Source of the DNA: Capra hircus
Taxonomy: Eukaryota > Chordata > Mammalia > Artiodactyla > Bovidae
Assembly (NCBI RefSeq): GCF_001704415.2
Contig: NW_017189517.1
Location: 7,761,167-7,825,166 of the forward strand
DNA length: 64,000 nt
Direction of reading: 5' to 3'
How positions within the stretch are numbered: position 1 is the first letter of the stretch; each line of letters begins with the position of its first letter. Of this stretch, positions 34,878 through 45,983 are shown piece by piece. Both the position numbers and the translations under genes were made by a program. The notes under the pieces were generated by a model. The model had not been told where the DNA came from. It saw only the letters and a program-made list of their open reading frames with translations, and did no database searches.

Positions 34878-37800
34878 ATGAATCAAGGTAAACTGGACAT
34901 GATCAAGCGGGAGGTGGCAAGAGTGAACATCGACATTTTAGGAATCAGTGAACTAAAATGGACGGGAATGGGCAAATTTAATTCAGATCACCATTATATC
35001 TACTACTGTGGGCAAGAATCACTTAGAAGAAATGGAGTAGCCACTCATAGTCAACAAAAGAGTCCAAGATGCAGCACTTGGGTGCAATCTCAAAAATGAC
35101 AGGATAATCTTGATTTGTTTCCAAAGCAAACCATTCAACATCACAGTAATCCAAATCTATGCCCCTACCACCAATGCCAAAGCAGCTGAAGTTGACCGGG
35201 TCTATGAAGACCTACAATACTTTCTATAACTAATACCAAAAAAGATGTCCTTTTCATCATAGGGGATCAGGATGCAAAAGTAGGAAGTCAAGAGATACCT
35301 GGAGTAACAGGCAAGTTTGGCCTTGGAGTACAAAATGAAGCAGGGTAAAGGCTAACAGAGTTTTGTCAAGAGAACACATCAGTCATAGCAAACACCCTTT
35401 TCCAACAACACAAGAAATGACCTTATCCATGAACATCATCAGGCGGTCAATATTGAAATCAGATTGATTATGTTCTTTGTAGCCTAAGATGGAGAGCTCT
35501 ATATAGTCAGCAAAAACAAGAGTGGGAGCTGACTGTGGCTCAGATCATCAGCTCCTTATTGCCAAATTCAGACTTAAATTGAATAAAGTAGAGAGAACCA
35601 CTAGGCAATTGAGGTATGACCTAAATCAAATACGTTATGATTATACAGAGGAGGCGACAAATAGATTTAAGGCATTAGATCTGGTTGACAAAGTGCCTGA
35701 AGAACTATGGACAAAAATTTGTACCGTTGTACAAGAGGTGGTGACCAAAATCATCCCAAGGAAAAATAAATGCAAGATGACAAAGTGGTTGTCTGAGGAG
35801 GCCTTACAAATAGCCAAGGAAAGAAGAGAAGCAAAAGGCAAGGGAGAAAGGGAAAGATATGTCCAACTGAATGCAGAGGTCCAGAGAAGAGCAAGGAGAG
35901 ATAACAAGCCCTTCTTCAATGAATAATGCAGAGAAGTAGAGGAAAGCAATAGAATGGGAAAGACTAGAGATCTCTTTAAGAAAATTGGAGATATCAAGGG
36001 AAATTTTCATTCAAGAATGGCCATGATAAAGGACAGAAACAGTAAGGACCAAACAAAGGCTGAAGAGATTAGGAAGAGGTGGCAAGAATACACTGAACTA
36101 TAGAAAAATGGTCTTAATGACACAGATAACCACGTTGGAGTGGTCACTCACCTAAAGCCAGACATCCTGGGGATGTGAAGTCAAGTGTGCCTTACGAAAC
36201 ATTACTACGAACAAAGCTAGTGAAGGTAATGGAATTCTAGCTGAGCTATTTAAAATCCTAAAAGATGATTTTGTGAAAGTGCTGCATTCAATATGCCAGC
36301 AAATTTGGAAACATGAGCAGTGGCCACAAGACTGGAAAGGGTGAGTTTTGATTCCAATCCCAAAGAAAGGCAATGCCAAAGAATGTTCAAGTTCAGTTCA
36401 GTTCAATCGCTCGGTTGTGTCCGACTCTTTGTGACCCCATAGATTGCAGCATGCCAGGCCTCTCTGTTCATCACCAACTCTGAGAGTTTACTCAAGCTCA
36501 TGTCCATTGAGTTGGTGATGCCATCCAACCATCTCATGCTCTGTCGTCCCCTTCTCCTCCCACCTTCAATCTTTCCCATCATCGGGGTCTTTTCAGTGAG
36601 TCAGTTCTTCACATCAGGTGGCCAAAGTATTGGAGTTTCAGCTTCAACATCAGAAGTTCCAATGAACATTCGGGACTGATTTCCTTTAGGATGAACTGGT
36701 TGGATCTCCTTGTAGTCCAAGGGACTCTCAAGAGTCTTCTCCAACACCACAGTTCAAAAGCATCAATTCTTCGGCACTCAGCTTTCTTTATAGTCCAACT
36801 CTCACATCCATACATGACCACTGGAAAAACCATAGCCTTGACTAGACGGACCTTTGTTGACAAAGTAATGTCTCTGCTTTTTAATATGCCATCTAGGTTG
36901 GTCATAACTTTCCTTCCAAGGAGTAAGTGTCTTTTAATTTCAAGGCTACAGTCAAAGAATGTTCAAACTACCATACAATTGCACTCATTTTACATGCTAG
37001 TAAAATAATGCTCAAAATCCTTCAAGCTAGACTTCAGCAGAATGTTAACTGAGAACTTCCAGATGTACAAGCTGGGTTTAGAAAAGGCAGAGGAACTAGA
37101 GATCAAATTGCCAACATCTGCTGGACCATATAGAATGCAAGTGAATTCTAAAAAAACCATCTACTTCTGCTTCATTGTCTTCATGAAAGGCTGAAAGCTT
37201 TTTATTGTGTGTATTCCAACAAACTATGGAAAATTCTTAAAGAGATGAGACTACCAGACCACTTCACCTGTCTCCTGAGAATCTTGTATGCAGGTCAAGA
37301 AGCAACAGTTTGAACCTTCCATGGAACAACTGACTGTTTCAAAATTGGGAATGGAATATGACAAGACTATATATTGTCCCCCTGTTTATTTAACTTATAT
37401 GCAGAGTACATCACATGAAATGCCAGACTTGATAAATCACAAGCTGGAATCAAGATTGCAGGGAGAAATATCAATAACCTCAGATATGCAGATGATACCA
37501 CTCTAATGGCAGAAAGTGAAGAGGAACTAAAGAGCCTCTTGAGGGTGAAAGAGGAGAGTGAAAAAGCTGGCTTGAAATTCATTATTCAAAAAAACTAAGA
37601 TCATGGCATCTGGTCCCATCACTTCAGGGCAAATAGAAGGGGAAAAAGTAGAAACAGTGACAGATTTTACTTTCTTGGGCTCCAAAATGACTGCGGATGG
37701 TGATAGCAACCCTGAAATTAAAAGAGGCTTGCTCTTTGGAAGGAAAGCTGTAACAAACTTAGACAGCATATTAAAAAGCAGAGACATTGTTTTGCCAAAA

Positions 37801-38240
37801 ATGTCTGTATAGTCAAAGATAGGGTTCTTCTGGTAGTCATGTATGGATGTGAGGTTTGGACCACAAAGAAGGCTGAATGCCAAAGTGTTGATGCTTTCAA
37901 ACTGTGGTGCTAGAGAAGACTCTTGAGAGTCTCTTGGATAGCAAGGAGATCAAACCAGTCAACTCTAAAGGAAATCACCCCTGAATATTCGTTGGAGGGA
38001 CAGATGCTGAAGCTGAAGCTCCAATACTTTGACTACCTGATGTGAAAAGCCAACTCATTGGAAAAGACCCTGACCCTGGGAAAGATTGAGGGCAGGAAGA
38101 TAAGGGGACAACAGAGGATGAGGTGGTTGGATGGCATCACCAACTCAATGAACTTGAGTTTGAGCAAACTCCAGGAAATAGTAAAGGACAGGAAAGCCTG
38201 GCGTGCTACAGTCCATGGGGTCACAAAGGGTCAGACATGA
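34878..38240 (+). pseudogene. BovB endonuclease/reverse transcriptase ORF, decayed
   Basis: An apurinic-type endonuclease followed by reverse transcriptase would be the native product. The Met at 34878 opens the endonuclease (VNIDILGISELKWTGMG) until a stop at 35097-35099. The catalytic GDWN of the family reads GDQD at about 35263-35274. Frame 35522-35926 resumes at the SDH block (GADCGSDHQLLIAKF). The RT region is broken by several stops, a frameshifted 37288-37506 segment and the nested BovB; its YADD motif survives at 37485-37496. 37603-37812 (VTDFTFLGSKMTADG) and 38058-38240 cover the C-terminus. It cannot be functional. Confidence 0.93.
36391..36952 (-). mobile_element. BovB inserted inside another BovB, with TSD
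   Basis: A 5'-truncated, 562-base BovB lies in the opposite orientation to its host. Perfect 14-base duplications CAAAGAATGTTCAA (36377-36390 and 36953-36966) bracket it, and the host reads on without loss. Its own minus-strand frame 36609-36905 is open for 98 codons (MYGCESWTIKKAECRRID, CWRRLLRVPW). Confidence 0.97.
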
Positions 38241-38325
38241 CTTAGTGACTAAACAACAACAACAAAGCATGGAGAAGGGAGAAATCAATGATGAGTCTTT
38301 GGGCCTGGATAACTGGGAGAATAGG

Positions 38326-38529
38326 GCTTCCTTGATGGTTTCATTGTAAAGAACCTGCCTGCCAATGCAGGAGAGGTGGGTTCGATCCCTGGATCGGGAA
38401 GATCCACTGGAGGAGGAAATGGCAACCCACTTCAGTATTCTTGCCTGGAAAATCCCATGGACAAAGGAGCCTGGCCCGTATAGTCCATGGGATGGCAGAG
38501 TTGAAGAAAACTGAGAATGCACGCACAAA
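38326..38529 (+). mobile_element. Bov-tA SINE
   Basis: Complete but diverged sense copy (GGGCTTCCTTGATGGTTTC to ACTGAGAATGCACGCAC), 60 bases downstream of the full-length BovB. Confidence 0.94.
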
Positions 38530-38935
38530 GCATGCAAGTCTGGGAGAATGACAGTTTGTCATTCACAGAACTGAGAAGCACAACATCAGAGACAGGTGAA
38601 GATGGCCAGCAGAAACCTGGAAATTTAGAACTAGGAGTCGGGAAGGTGGTTGGGGCTAGGGAGTAAATTTGGGGGTTATACGCAGAATGAAGTTTTACTT
38701 TCATGGTGGAAGGAAGCTATTGTCTTCCTTTTTTCTTCACTTTCTCAGAACATTCAATAATGTAGGCAGAAATAAGAAAATCTGTAATTGAGGGCACGTG
38801 GGCTACTTTAAGAATCAACTTAAAGGACAAAAATGAAATAGTGATTTATTTTCCCTGGACCTTGATTAATTGCAATCGCCCCACTTAAGACAAATAGTGA
38901 AGTAGATACTATAAAGCAGGAAGGCAGAGGTATAG
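38530..38935. other. Unique sequence
   Basis: No repeat or exon recognised. Confidence 0.4.
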
Positions 38936-38989
38936 AACATCAGCCTTCTTAAGTGCCTAGGATTACCTATTGCTGTTTTTCAATCGGAG

Positions 38990-39100
38990 AGTCCAAACTG
39001 TGTCTATCTGGTTCATCATTACATTTGCATCCCCTAGCACAAGCTTGGTACATAACAAGGGCTCAATAAATATCTGTGGGATATATGATTATTGAATTAA
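38990..39100 (+). mobile_element. L2 LINE 3' end
   Basis: CCCCTAGCACAAGCTTGG, ACATAACAAGGGCTCAATAA and ATATCTGTGGG give the standard L2 3' terminal layout. Confidence 0.65.
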
Positions 39101-39204
39101 TATAGATCCATTAGTCCTGATGATTCTATCTTAGAGCTGTCTGTTCCTCTTCTTCCTATAGCCATTGTCCAAGTTTCAGAAATAATGAAAATTATTTCTC
39201 ATCT

Positions 39205-39275
39205 GGTCTCTGTGGAGTCAAATAGGCCTGGGTTTCTGGTCCTGGCTCAGTCACTTACAGCTCCCTGACTTGATA
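39205..39275 (+). mobile_element. MIR core fragment
   Basis: GTGGAGTCAAATAGGCCTGGG, TTCTGGTCCTGGCTCAGTCA and CTTACAGCTCCCTGACTTG match the MIR core; the flanks are decayed. Confidence 0.55.
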
Positions 39276-39279
39276 GAAT

Positions 39280-40685
39280 ATGGTTTTGATTGATCTTTTT
39301 TTCTTGATATGAATATTAAACAGTTCTAAACTAATGAAAACATGGCCTCAAAGGCACTGTGAATTGGTAAAACCCATGATTGGCACCGATGCCCTTAACA
39401 GAGTGCTACTTCTGCTTTTGTGTTTCCACAATACAGCTGATAGAGAAGAGGGAGCTTTTTTTAAAAATTTCTCAACAGAGAGGAGTAAAATGGCTCCTAG
39501 TCCTTTATACACTGGATGATCTACAAATAAAGGGAAATCTGGAAGTGCTCAGTGACCGAAATGAGGTCCTTTGGACTCTTGACAGTACTAGAATACTGAT
39601 GGTTTTGGTGCTAGTGCAAATGAACCTCAAATATGGTTTGGAGCTATGGCAAGTGGTTTACAGTCAGGAAGCAGCCATCCTAGGAAGCTTCCAGGAAGAC
39701 AGCTCTGTGACTTTGGGAAAAATCTCTTTTGCTCTGGGGACATCAGCTAACCCATCAATGTGAACTTGATTTCCAGTGTTCTTTGTGTTCTCAAATTCTG
39801 CAGCTGGTGATTCTTCACAATAAATCTACAAAAAAGCTCTCTGATTCAAATGACCTCAAATGTGACAAAACAAGACAGAGAAGCAGGCTCCCTCAGGCTG
39901 AAAGTTACATCGTACGATTCTAGCTTCATGTCTGTGCCTAAAAATGCCAGCTTCTCTGTGACCAGAGTGTTGGATGCTTGTGGTACTGTGTTAAATTACT
40001 GTCTCCTTATCAGGATAGAGACATGGCCTTCTGCAAAGCCTTACTACTACACAAAATCTCCAACTACAAGCCAAGCAGTCATTTATTCTTGAGGCCATGG
40101 CTTCAAGACATTTCACTGATGTAGTAGTATTCTGTCAGTGGCATAAAGCTTTTTTCCGAACTGGTAATTAGAATAGAGGCTCTTAATAATAGACCCATTC
40201 AGTGTTAGCCACAGGGGACTCCTAATTCATGTTGAAAATTCTGTTCCTGCTTTTAATCAAGAACTAAGCTACCCAGACTTTTTTCCCAGTTGCTATTTCA
40301 CTAGGGAAAGAACAGTGCAAACACTGGCACTTTAAGATGAGCTTCAGCTTCACAAACATCATGGGAACTTTTCCCCCAATGACCCAGAGCATGCATCCCA
40401 AAATAATTAGAATGGGCTTGTGTATCTTGAAGCCTTATCTAATTGGTGTTCAAACCTGTTGCTGCCTCTTCTCCTTTTCCATTATCTCTAAGGACTCCCA
40501 GCAGAGAGGAGAACACATCCATTAATCACACCTTCTCTCTCCCTGCACACACTCTCACGTGCACGTGCTCGCATGAAGACCCACACACACCACCTTTCAT
40601 CCCCTCCAACTCCAATCCCTGCAGACACTCAGGACCACTCAGGAATAGAATTGTGTCCGATCTGGAATGGACCAGAAATGTCATC
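39280..40685. other. Unique sequence, candidate conserved block near 40.3 kb
   Basis: No repeat recognised in 1.4 kb. A 127-codon plus frame (39380-39763) is open but has no recognised domain and no clear splice signals. 40.28-40.53 kb looks like non-coding conserved sequence (AAAATAATTAGAATGGGC, CTTATCTAATTGGTG). 40550-40600 is CA-rich. Confidence 0.4.
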
Positions 40686-40689
40686 TAGG

Positions 40690-40790
40690 CCTGCTTTCTC
40701 ATTTTATAAAAATGGAGAAGCTGAGGTCCAAAGGCAGGTGGTACACAGCAGAGCCAGGACTCAGGACCAGTTCTAACACCATTGGCCTTG
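40690..40790 (-). mobile_element. MIR fragment, antisense
   Basis: CATTTTATAAAAATGGAGAAGCTGAGG, followed by ACACAGCAGAGCCAGGACTC, is the reverse MIR core. Confidence 0.6.
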
Positions 40791-40794
40791 TTTC

Positions 40795-42010
40795 CCACCA
40801 GGAGCTCAAGGTTTCAAGGAGGTGCAAAAGCACCTTGATTCAACTCTGTATATCTGCCATTCACTCTCTTTGTATATGAAACATTGTGCTGAGTTCCAGA
40901 TGTGTTTTATAGGGGAATGAGCTATTATCCTGGTCCAGTGAGGGCCAATGGAGATGCATGTAAATACGTCAAGGGCAAGCAGATTGCTAAGTGTTCTCAT
41001 AGAGGCATCAAGTAATTTGGAGATGAGAGTCAGAAGATATTTGTTTAAATTGAATTATTGGTTCCAGGTGCCCTTTCTGAGTTCCATGGAGAGGGTTTTC
41101 ACTGTGCTTTGAGAGGCTAAAGATTATATTAAACTATCGGCATTGGCATTGCTCTTTCTGCCCTTGTTTGGAGAAACTTCGGAAGTGTTTCTAATTAAAA
41201 TAAATACTATGTTTTTGCTTCGAAAACATCAAAAATAAAAAGAATGAAAATATGTAGGTTTGAGGAGGGTGTGAGGAAATGGGAATGGTCATACATTACT
41301 ACTGACAATTATGATAAATATATAAGTATGTGTTGGGAGCTGAAAAATATGCATATTTTCTAATCCAGTATATTTGATTTATAGAAATAACAGCCTGAAG
41401 GAATGCATGAGTGTTTGTGTGCATTTAATTATGTATATATTTTGTGTCTGTGTAAAGAATGAACACAAGAAATGCTTGTTATAGTGCCAGGGAAAAAGTG
41501 TCAAGGGGCAAGACAATATATCTTCTATTAAAATCTTCTTTTGTGTATTTTATAGACTCATATATATCATACATATCCCAAATGTCAGCCTGGCTTGTTT
41601 CCACCAGGTGTCCACTTTGAGGTCAGTGACATATATCACATTAAAATACAAACGCCCACAAATCCAAGTCTAAAAATAGACAAATGCTGTGAATTTTATT
41701 GACAATTTCATGACAAGATGGAGTAGGGGAAGAGTTATTTCACATATGAAATAGTAAAACCTTCTCATTTACTTCCCCTTCAAACATTTCTCCCTTGTCA
41801 AAGTTTAATGTCCTTCTCCAGCCACTGTCCTCCCTTCCCTTCCTCTCAAACCCCTTCAGAGACTCTCCCCTTTCCTATTGCCAATGTCTCCTCCTCCTCC
41901 TCTTCTTACTCCTCTACCACCACCGTGACCACTGCCACCACCATGCCCCTTCTGTGATGCCCTAGTCAAGCATTAGCCAACAGAATGTTCTGTTATGATC
42001 GAAAGGTTCT
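40795..42010. other. Unique sequence
   Basis: No repeat recognised. 41040-41240 is a repeat-free AT-rich block (TTTAAATTGAATTATTGG, TTCTAATTAAAATAAATAC) with two CpGs retained (TATCGG, TTCGG). 41880-41945 is a CTCCTCC/CCACCA pyrimidine-rich run. Confidence 0.4.
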
Positions 42011-42012
42011 GT

Positions 42013-42270
42013 AAATTTCTCTGTCCAAGATGGTGGTCACTAGCCACACATGGCTCGTGAGCACTTGAAGTGGAACTGGTACGATTGAGAAAAAAAAGTT
42101 TATATGTTTCTTTAATTGTAATTGATTTAAGTTAACCACAAGTGGCTAAGAAGCTTCTGAAATATGGCTGGTGTAACTGAGGAAATATATTTTAATTTTT
42201 ATTCTAAGGTATTTAAACTCAATTACCCATATGTGGCCATAGGCCACCATATTGGGCAGCAAAGCTCTAG
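42013..42270. mobile_element. MITE-like DNA transposon with terminal inverted repeats
   Basis: The arms at 42021-42055 and 42225-42259 are inverted repeats matching at 27 of 35 positions (left CTGTCCAAGATGGTGG; right CCACCATATTGGGCAG). The interior is AT-rich and near-palindromic and codes for nothing. The structure resembles an old mammalian non-autonomous element of hAT type; the family is not fixed. Confidence 0.75.
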
Positions 42271-42274
42271 TTCC

Positions 42275-43080
42275 TTCTTAAGCAGAAAAAGGTAGGCCAC
42301 GTCTGGGTCTTTAACTTTGCTTTGTTGAGTACAGGAGATGTGAGGCGTGATTCAGTGACTTCCTCAGCATCTGCCTTGCTTAGGAAAAACTAGAAAGTGT
42401 GGGGAGATGGAAAATAACTAGTATTTTCTTTATTTTCATAGGTATGTACAGAAAAACCTAGAAATATGTAAATGAAATTAATGTTTAGGTTAATTTCTGG
42501 TAGTTAGCTAATAGATGACTTCTTTTTAGTTTTTCTTTTTACTTGTGTGTTTCCCAAGTGATGCAGAGTGGGTGTTTATTATGTTTTGTTATTAAGAAAA
42601 AATATATAACATTATTAAAATATCTCTCTTGTATGATTTTTGAAAAGCAAGTTAGAGAAGGCATCTTTTCTAAGGGTTCTGTAACCAACTCCCAGAGCAG
42701 CCTCTCGTTTGGTGAATGGGGAAGAGGCTGATAGATGTGGGTGGGGGTTTGTGTGCTGGAGTAGGGCCCAGGAACTGTGTGTGTGTGTGTTTTCCCAGCT
42801 GCTTCCTCACATCAAATAGCTAACCAACCAGAGCTCCAAAACCAAGCCAATTCCTGCTGTCATCATTGATGAAGCCTGTACACAGATGGAGAAGTAAATA
42901 AAAGGGAGAGGTGGTGAATTTTCTATATTTGACCCAGTTACTATTTTTGTTGAATAAGGAGAGAAAAGCTTGGGATTTCAAGCATGAAGAAATAGATCCT
43001 GATTTTGTGAGCAAAATCTTGCTGTTCTCTTTTAGCCTGTTCTGGATATGCATATCCTTCATGGAATCTGGGCAGAATTT
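42275..43080. other. Unique sequence with a GT tract
   Basis: No repeat or exon recognised apart from a (GT)8 run at 42775-42790. Confidence 0.4.
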
Positions 43081-43082
43081 AG

Positions 43083-43173
43083 CAGAATCCATATGGACAG
43101 AGGAGCCTAGCAGGCTACAGTCCACAAGGTCACAAAGAGTCAGACATGACTGAAGTGATTTAGCACGCACGCA
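43083..43173 (+). mobile_element. Bov-A SINE 3' fragment
   Basis: The distal body and tail only (ATGGACAGAGGAGCCTAGC to AAGTGATTTAGCACGCACGC). Confidence 0.88.
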
Positions 43174-43343
43174 TGTGGACTCCAAGTTGTGACTTTACCA
43201 CCCAGCCCAGAAGAGGGGCTGTTTGAGGTCAGCACAGCGGAGCCACCCAGAGGGTCTGAAAAAAGGCAACAGATCTGGGCTGCCCACAGGGTTAGCCTGG
43301 GGCCAGAACTTTCAGCTTAACAGAGTTGTCATGACCTAGACTG

Positions 43344-43476
43344 AAACGGCAATCCACTTCAGTGTTCTTGCCTGGAGAATCCCAGGGACGGGGGAGCCTG
43401 GTGGGCTGCTGTCTATGGGGTCGCACAGAGTTGGACACGACTGAAGTGATGTAGCAGCAGTAGCAGCAGCAGCGTG
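43344..43476 (+). mobile_element. BOV-A2 SINE, second monomer only
   Basis: A single monomer (CGGCAATCCACTTCAGTG to GACACGACTGAAGTGATG) with a CAGCAGTAGCAGCAGCAGC tail. It is 5'-truncated so the first monomer is missing. Confidence 0.93.
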
Positions 43477-43562
43477 CAAATTTGGACTCCAAAGCTGCTT
43501 AAATAAGGAAAGGGGGTCCTCTCTGGAAATGGCAGGCACCAGTAGGATCAGTGAAGTATCTT

Positions 43563-45983
43563 TCAGTTCAGTTCAATTCAGTCGCTCAGTCGTGTCCGAC
43601 TCTTTGCAACCCCATGAATCGCAGCACGCCAGGCCTCCCTGTCCATCACCATCTCCCGGAGTTCACTCAGACTCACGTCCATCGAGTCTGTGATGCCATC
43701 CAGCCATCTCATCCTCGGTCGTCCCCTTCTCCTCCTGCCCCCAATCCCTCCCAGCATCAGAGTCTTTTCCAATGAGTCAACTCTTCACATGAGGTGGCCA
43801 AAGTACTGGAGTTTCAGCTTCAGCATCATTCCTTCCAAAGAAATCCCAGGGCTGATCTCCTTCAGAATGGACTGGTTGGATCTCCTTGCAGTCCAAGGGA
43901 CTCTCAAGAGTCTTCTCCAACACCACAGTTCAAAAGCTTCAATTCTTCGGTGCTCAGCCTTCTTTACAGTCCAACTCTCACATCCATACATGACCACAGG
44001 AAAAACCATAGCCTTGACTAGACGGACCTTAGTCAGCAAAGTAATGTCTCTGCTTTTGAATATACTATCTAGGTTGGTCTTAACTTTTCTTCCAAGGAGC
44101 AAGCGTCTTTTAATTTCATGGCTGCAGTCACCATCTGCAGTGATTTTGGAGACCCCCAAAATAAAGTCTAACACTGTTTCTACTGTTTCCCCATCTATTT
44201 CCCATGGAGTGATGGGACCAGATGTCATGATTTTCATTTTCTGAATGTTGAGCTTTAAGCCAACTTTTTCACTTTCCTCTTTCACTTTCATCAAGAGGCT
44301 TTTTAGCTCCTCTTCACTTTCTGCCATAAGGGTGGTGTCATCTGCATATCTGAGGTTATTGATATTTCTCCCGGCAATCTTGATTCCAGATTGTGTTTCT
44401 TCCAGTCCAGTGTTTCTCATGATGTACTCTGCATAGAAGTTCAATAAGCAGGGTGACAATATACAGCCTTGACGTACTCCTTTTCCTATTTGGAACCAGT
44501 CTGTTGTTCCATGTCCAGTTCTAACTGTTGCTTCCTGACCTGCATACAGATTTCTCAAGAGGCAGGTTAGGTGATCTGGTATTCCCATCTCTTGAAGAAT
44601 TTTCCACAGTTTATTGTGATCCACACAGTCAAAGTCTTTGGCAAAGTCAATAAAGCAGAAATAGATGTTTTTCTGGAACTCTCTTGCTTTTTCCATGATC
44701 CAGAGGATGTTGGCAATTTGATCTCTGGTTCCTCTGCCTTTTCTAAAGCCAGCTTGGAGTTCACGGTTCACGTATTGCTGAAGCCTGGCTTGGAGAATTT
44801 TGAGCATTACTTTACTAGCATGTGAGATGAGTGCAATTGTGCGGTAGTTTGAGCATTCTTTGGCATTGCCTTTCTTTGTGATTGGAATGAAAACTGATCT
44901 TTTCCAGTCCTGTGGCCACTGCTGAGTTTTCCAAATTTGCTGGCATATTGAGTGCAGCACTTTCACAGCATCATCTTTCAGGATTTGAAAGAGCTCAACT
45001 GGAATTCCATCACCTCCACTAGCTTTGTTTGTAGTGATGCTTTCTAAGGCCCACTTGACTTCACCTTCCAAGATGTCTGGCTCTAGATTAGTGATCACAC
45101 CATCATGATTATCTGGGTCGTGAAGATCTTTTTTGTACAGTTCTTCTGCGTATTGTTGCCACCTCTTCTTAATATCTTCTGCTTGTGTTAGGTCCATACC
45201 ATTTCTGTCCTTTATTGAGCCCGTCTTTGCATGAAATGTTCCCTTGGTATCTCTAATTTTCATGAAGAGATCTCTAGTCTTTCCCATTCTGTTCTTTTCC
45301 TCTATTTCTTTGCACTGATTGCTGAAGAAGGCTTTCTTATCTCTTCTTGCTGTTCTTTGGAACTCTGCATTCAGATGCTTATATCTTTCCTTTTCTCCTT
45401 TGCTTTTCGCCTCTCTTCTTTTCGCAGCTATTTGTAAGGCCTCCCCAGACAGCCATTTTGCTTTTTTGCATTTCTTTTCCATGGGGATGGTCTTGATCCC
45501 TGTCTCCTGTACAATGTCACGAACATCATCCCATAGTTCATCAGGCACTCTATCTATCAGATCTAGGCCCTTAAATCTATTTCTCACTTCCACTGTATAA
45601 TCATAAGGGATTTGATTTAGGTCATACCTGAATGGTCTAGCGGTTTTCCCTACTTTCTTCAATTTATGTCTAAATTTGGTAATAAGGAGTTCATGATCTG
45701 AGCCACAGTCAGCTCCTGGTCTTATTTTTGTTGACTGTATAGAGCTTCTCCATCTTTGGCTGCAAAGAATATAATCAGTCTGATTTCGTTGTTGACCATC
45801 TGGTGATGTCCACGTGTAGAGTCTTCTCTTGTGTTGTTGGAAGAGGGTGTTTGCTATGACCAGTGCATTTTCTTGGCAAAACTCTATTAGCCTTTGCCCT
45901 GCTTCATTCCGCATTCCAAGGCCAAATTTGCCTGTTACCCCAGGTGTTTCTTGACTTCCTACTTTTGCATTCCAGTCCCCTAT
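43563..45983 (-). mobile_element. BovB LINE, best-preserved copy, 5'-truncated
   Basis: 2.42 kb in reverse, from the tail (TTCAGTTCAGTTCAATTCAG complement) to a 5' truncation just inside the endonuclease at the GDWN codons. CpG dinucleotides are still frequent (CAGTCGCTCAGTCGTGTCCG), so it is a young copy. No target-site duplication is evident. Confidence 0.97.
43578..45983 (-). pseudogene. BovB endonuclease/RT ORF, one stop from open
   Basis: BovB protein copies its own RNA at a nicked target. The frame is open from the 5' truncation to a TGA at 43785-43787, 709 codons counting from the internal Met at 45914. By that numbering: endonuclease C-terminus with TDYIL (46-50) and SDH (72-74); pre-RT NKASGGDG (296-303); RT motif A FIDFAKDFD (421-429); motif B GVRQGC (479-484); motif C YADD (523-526); C-terminal CWRRLLRVPW. 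After the stop the same frame continues to 43578 with the usual C-terminus. A three-residue deletion (NREL|QAGF, near 386) relative to the 4.5- and 30.9-kb copies keeps frame. The N-terminal endonuclease is absent, so it is inactive in any case. Confidence 0.95.

Larger units (their letters stand above)
34440..38262 (+). mobile_element. Near full-length BovB LINE, sense, with nested BovB
   Basis: The only copy here that keeps the 5' region (TGGATCACAGCCATGTC, CAAAACGTGGTCCACTGG) before the ORF start at about 34878 and runs to the 3' end (ATGACTTAGTGACTAAACAA, with a CAACAACAAC tail). Removing the 576-base nested insertion and its duplicated target gives about 3.2 kb, the expected BovB length. 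The 5' boundary is approximate. Confidence 0.92.

Noticed and set aside
39380..39763. 127-codon plus frame as a possible gene
   Set aside because: No recognisable domain, no clear acceptor or donor, and MIR-like remnants nearby; left as unassigned.
43690..44436. 184-codon plus-strand frame opposite the BovB ORF
   Set aside because: Antisense shadow of a highly conserved BovB coding frame; similar shadows appear opposite every BovB copy.
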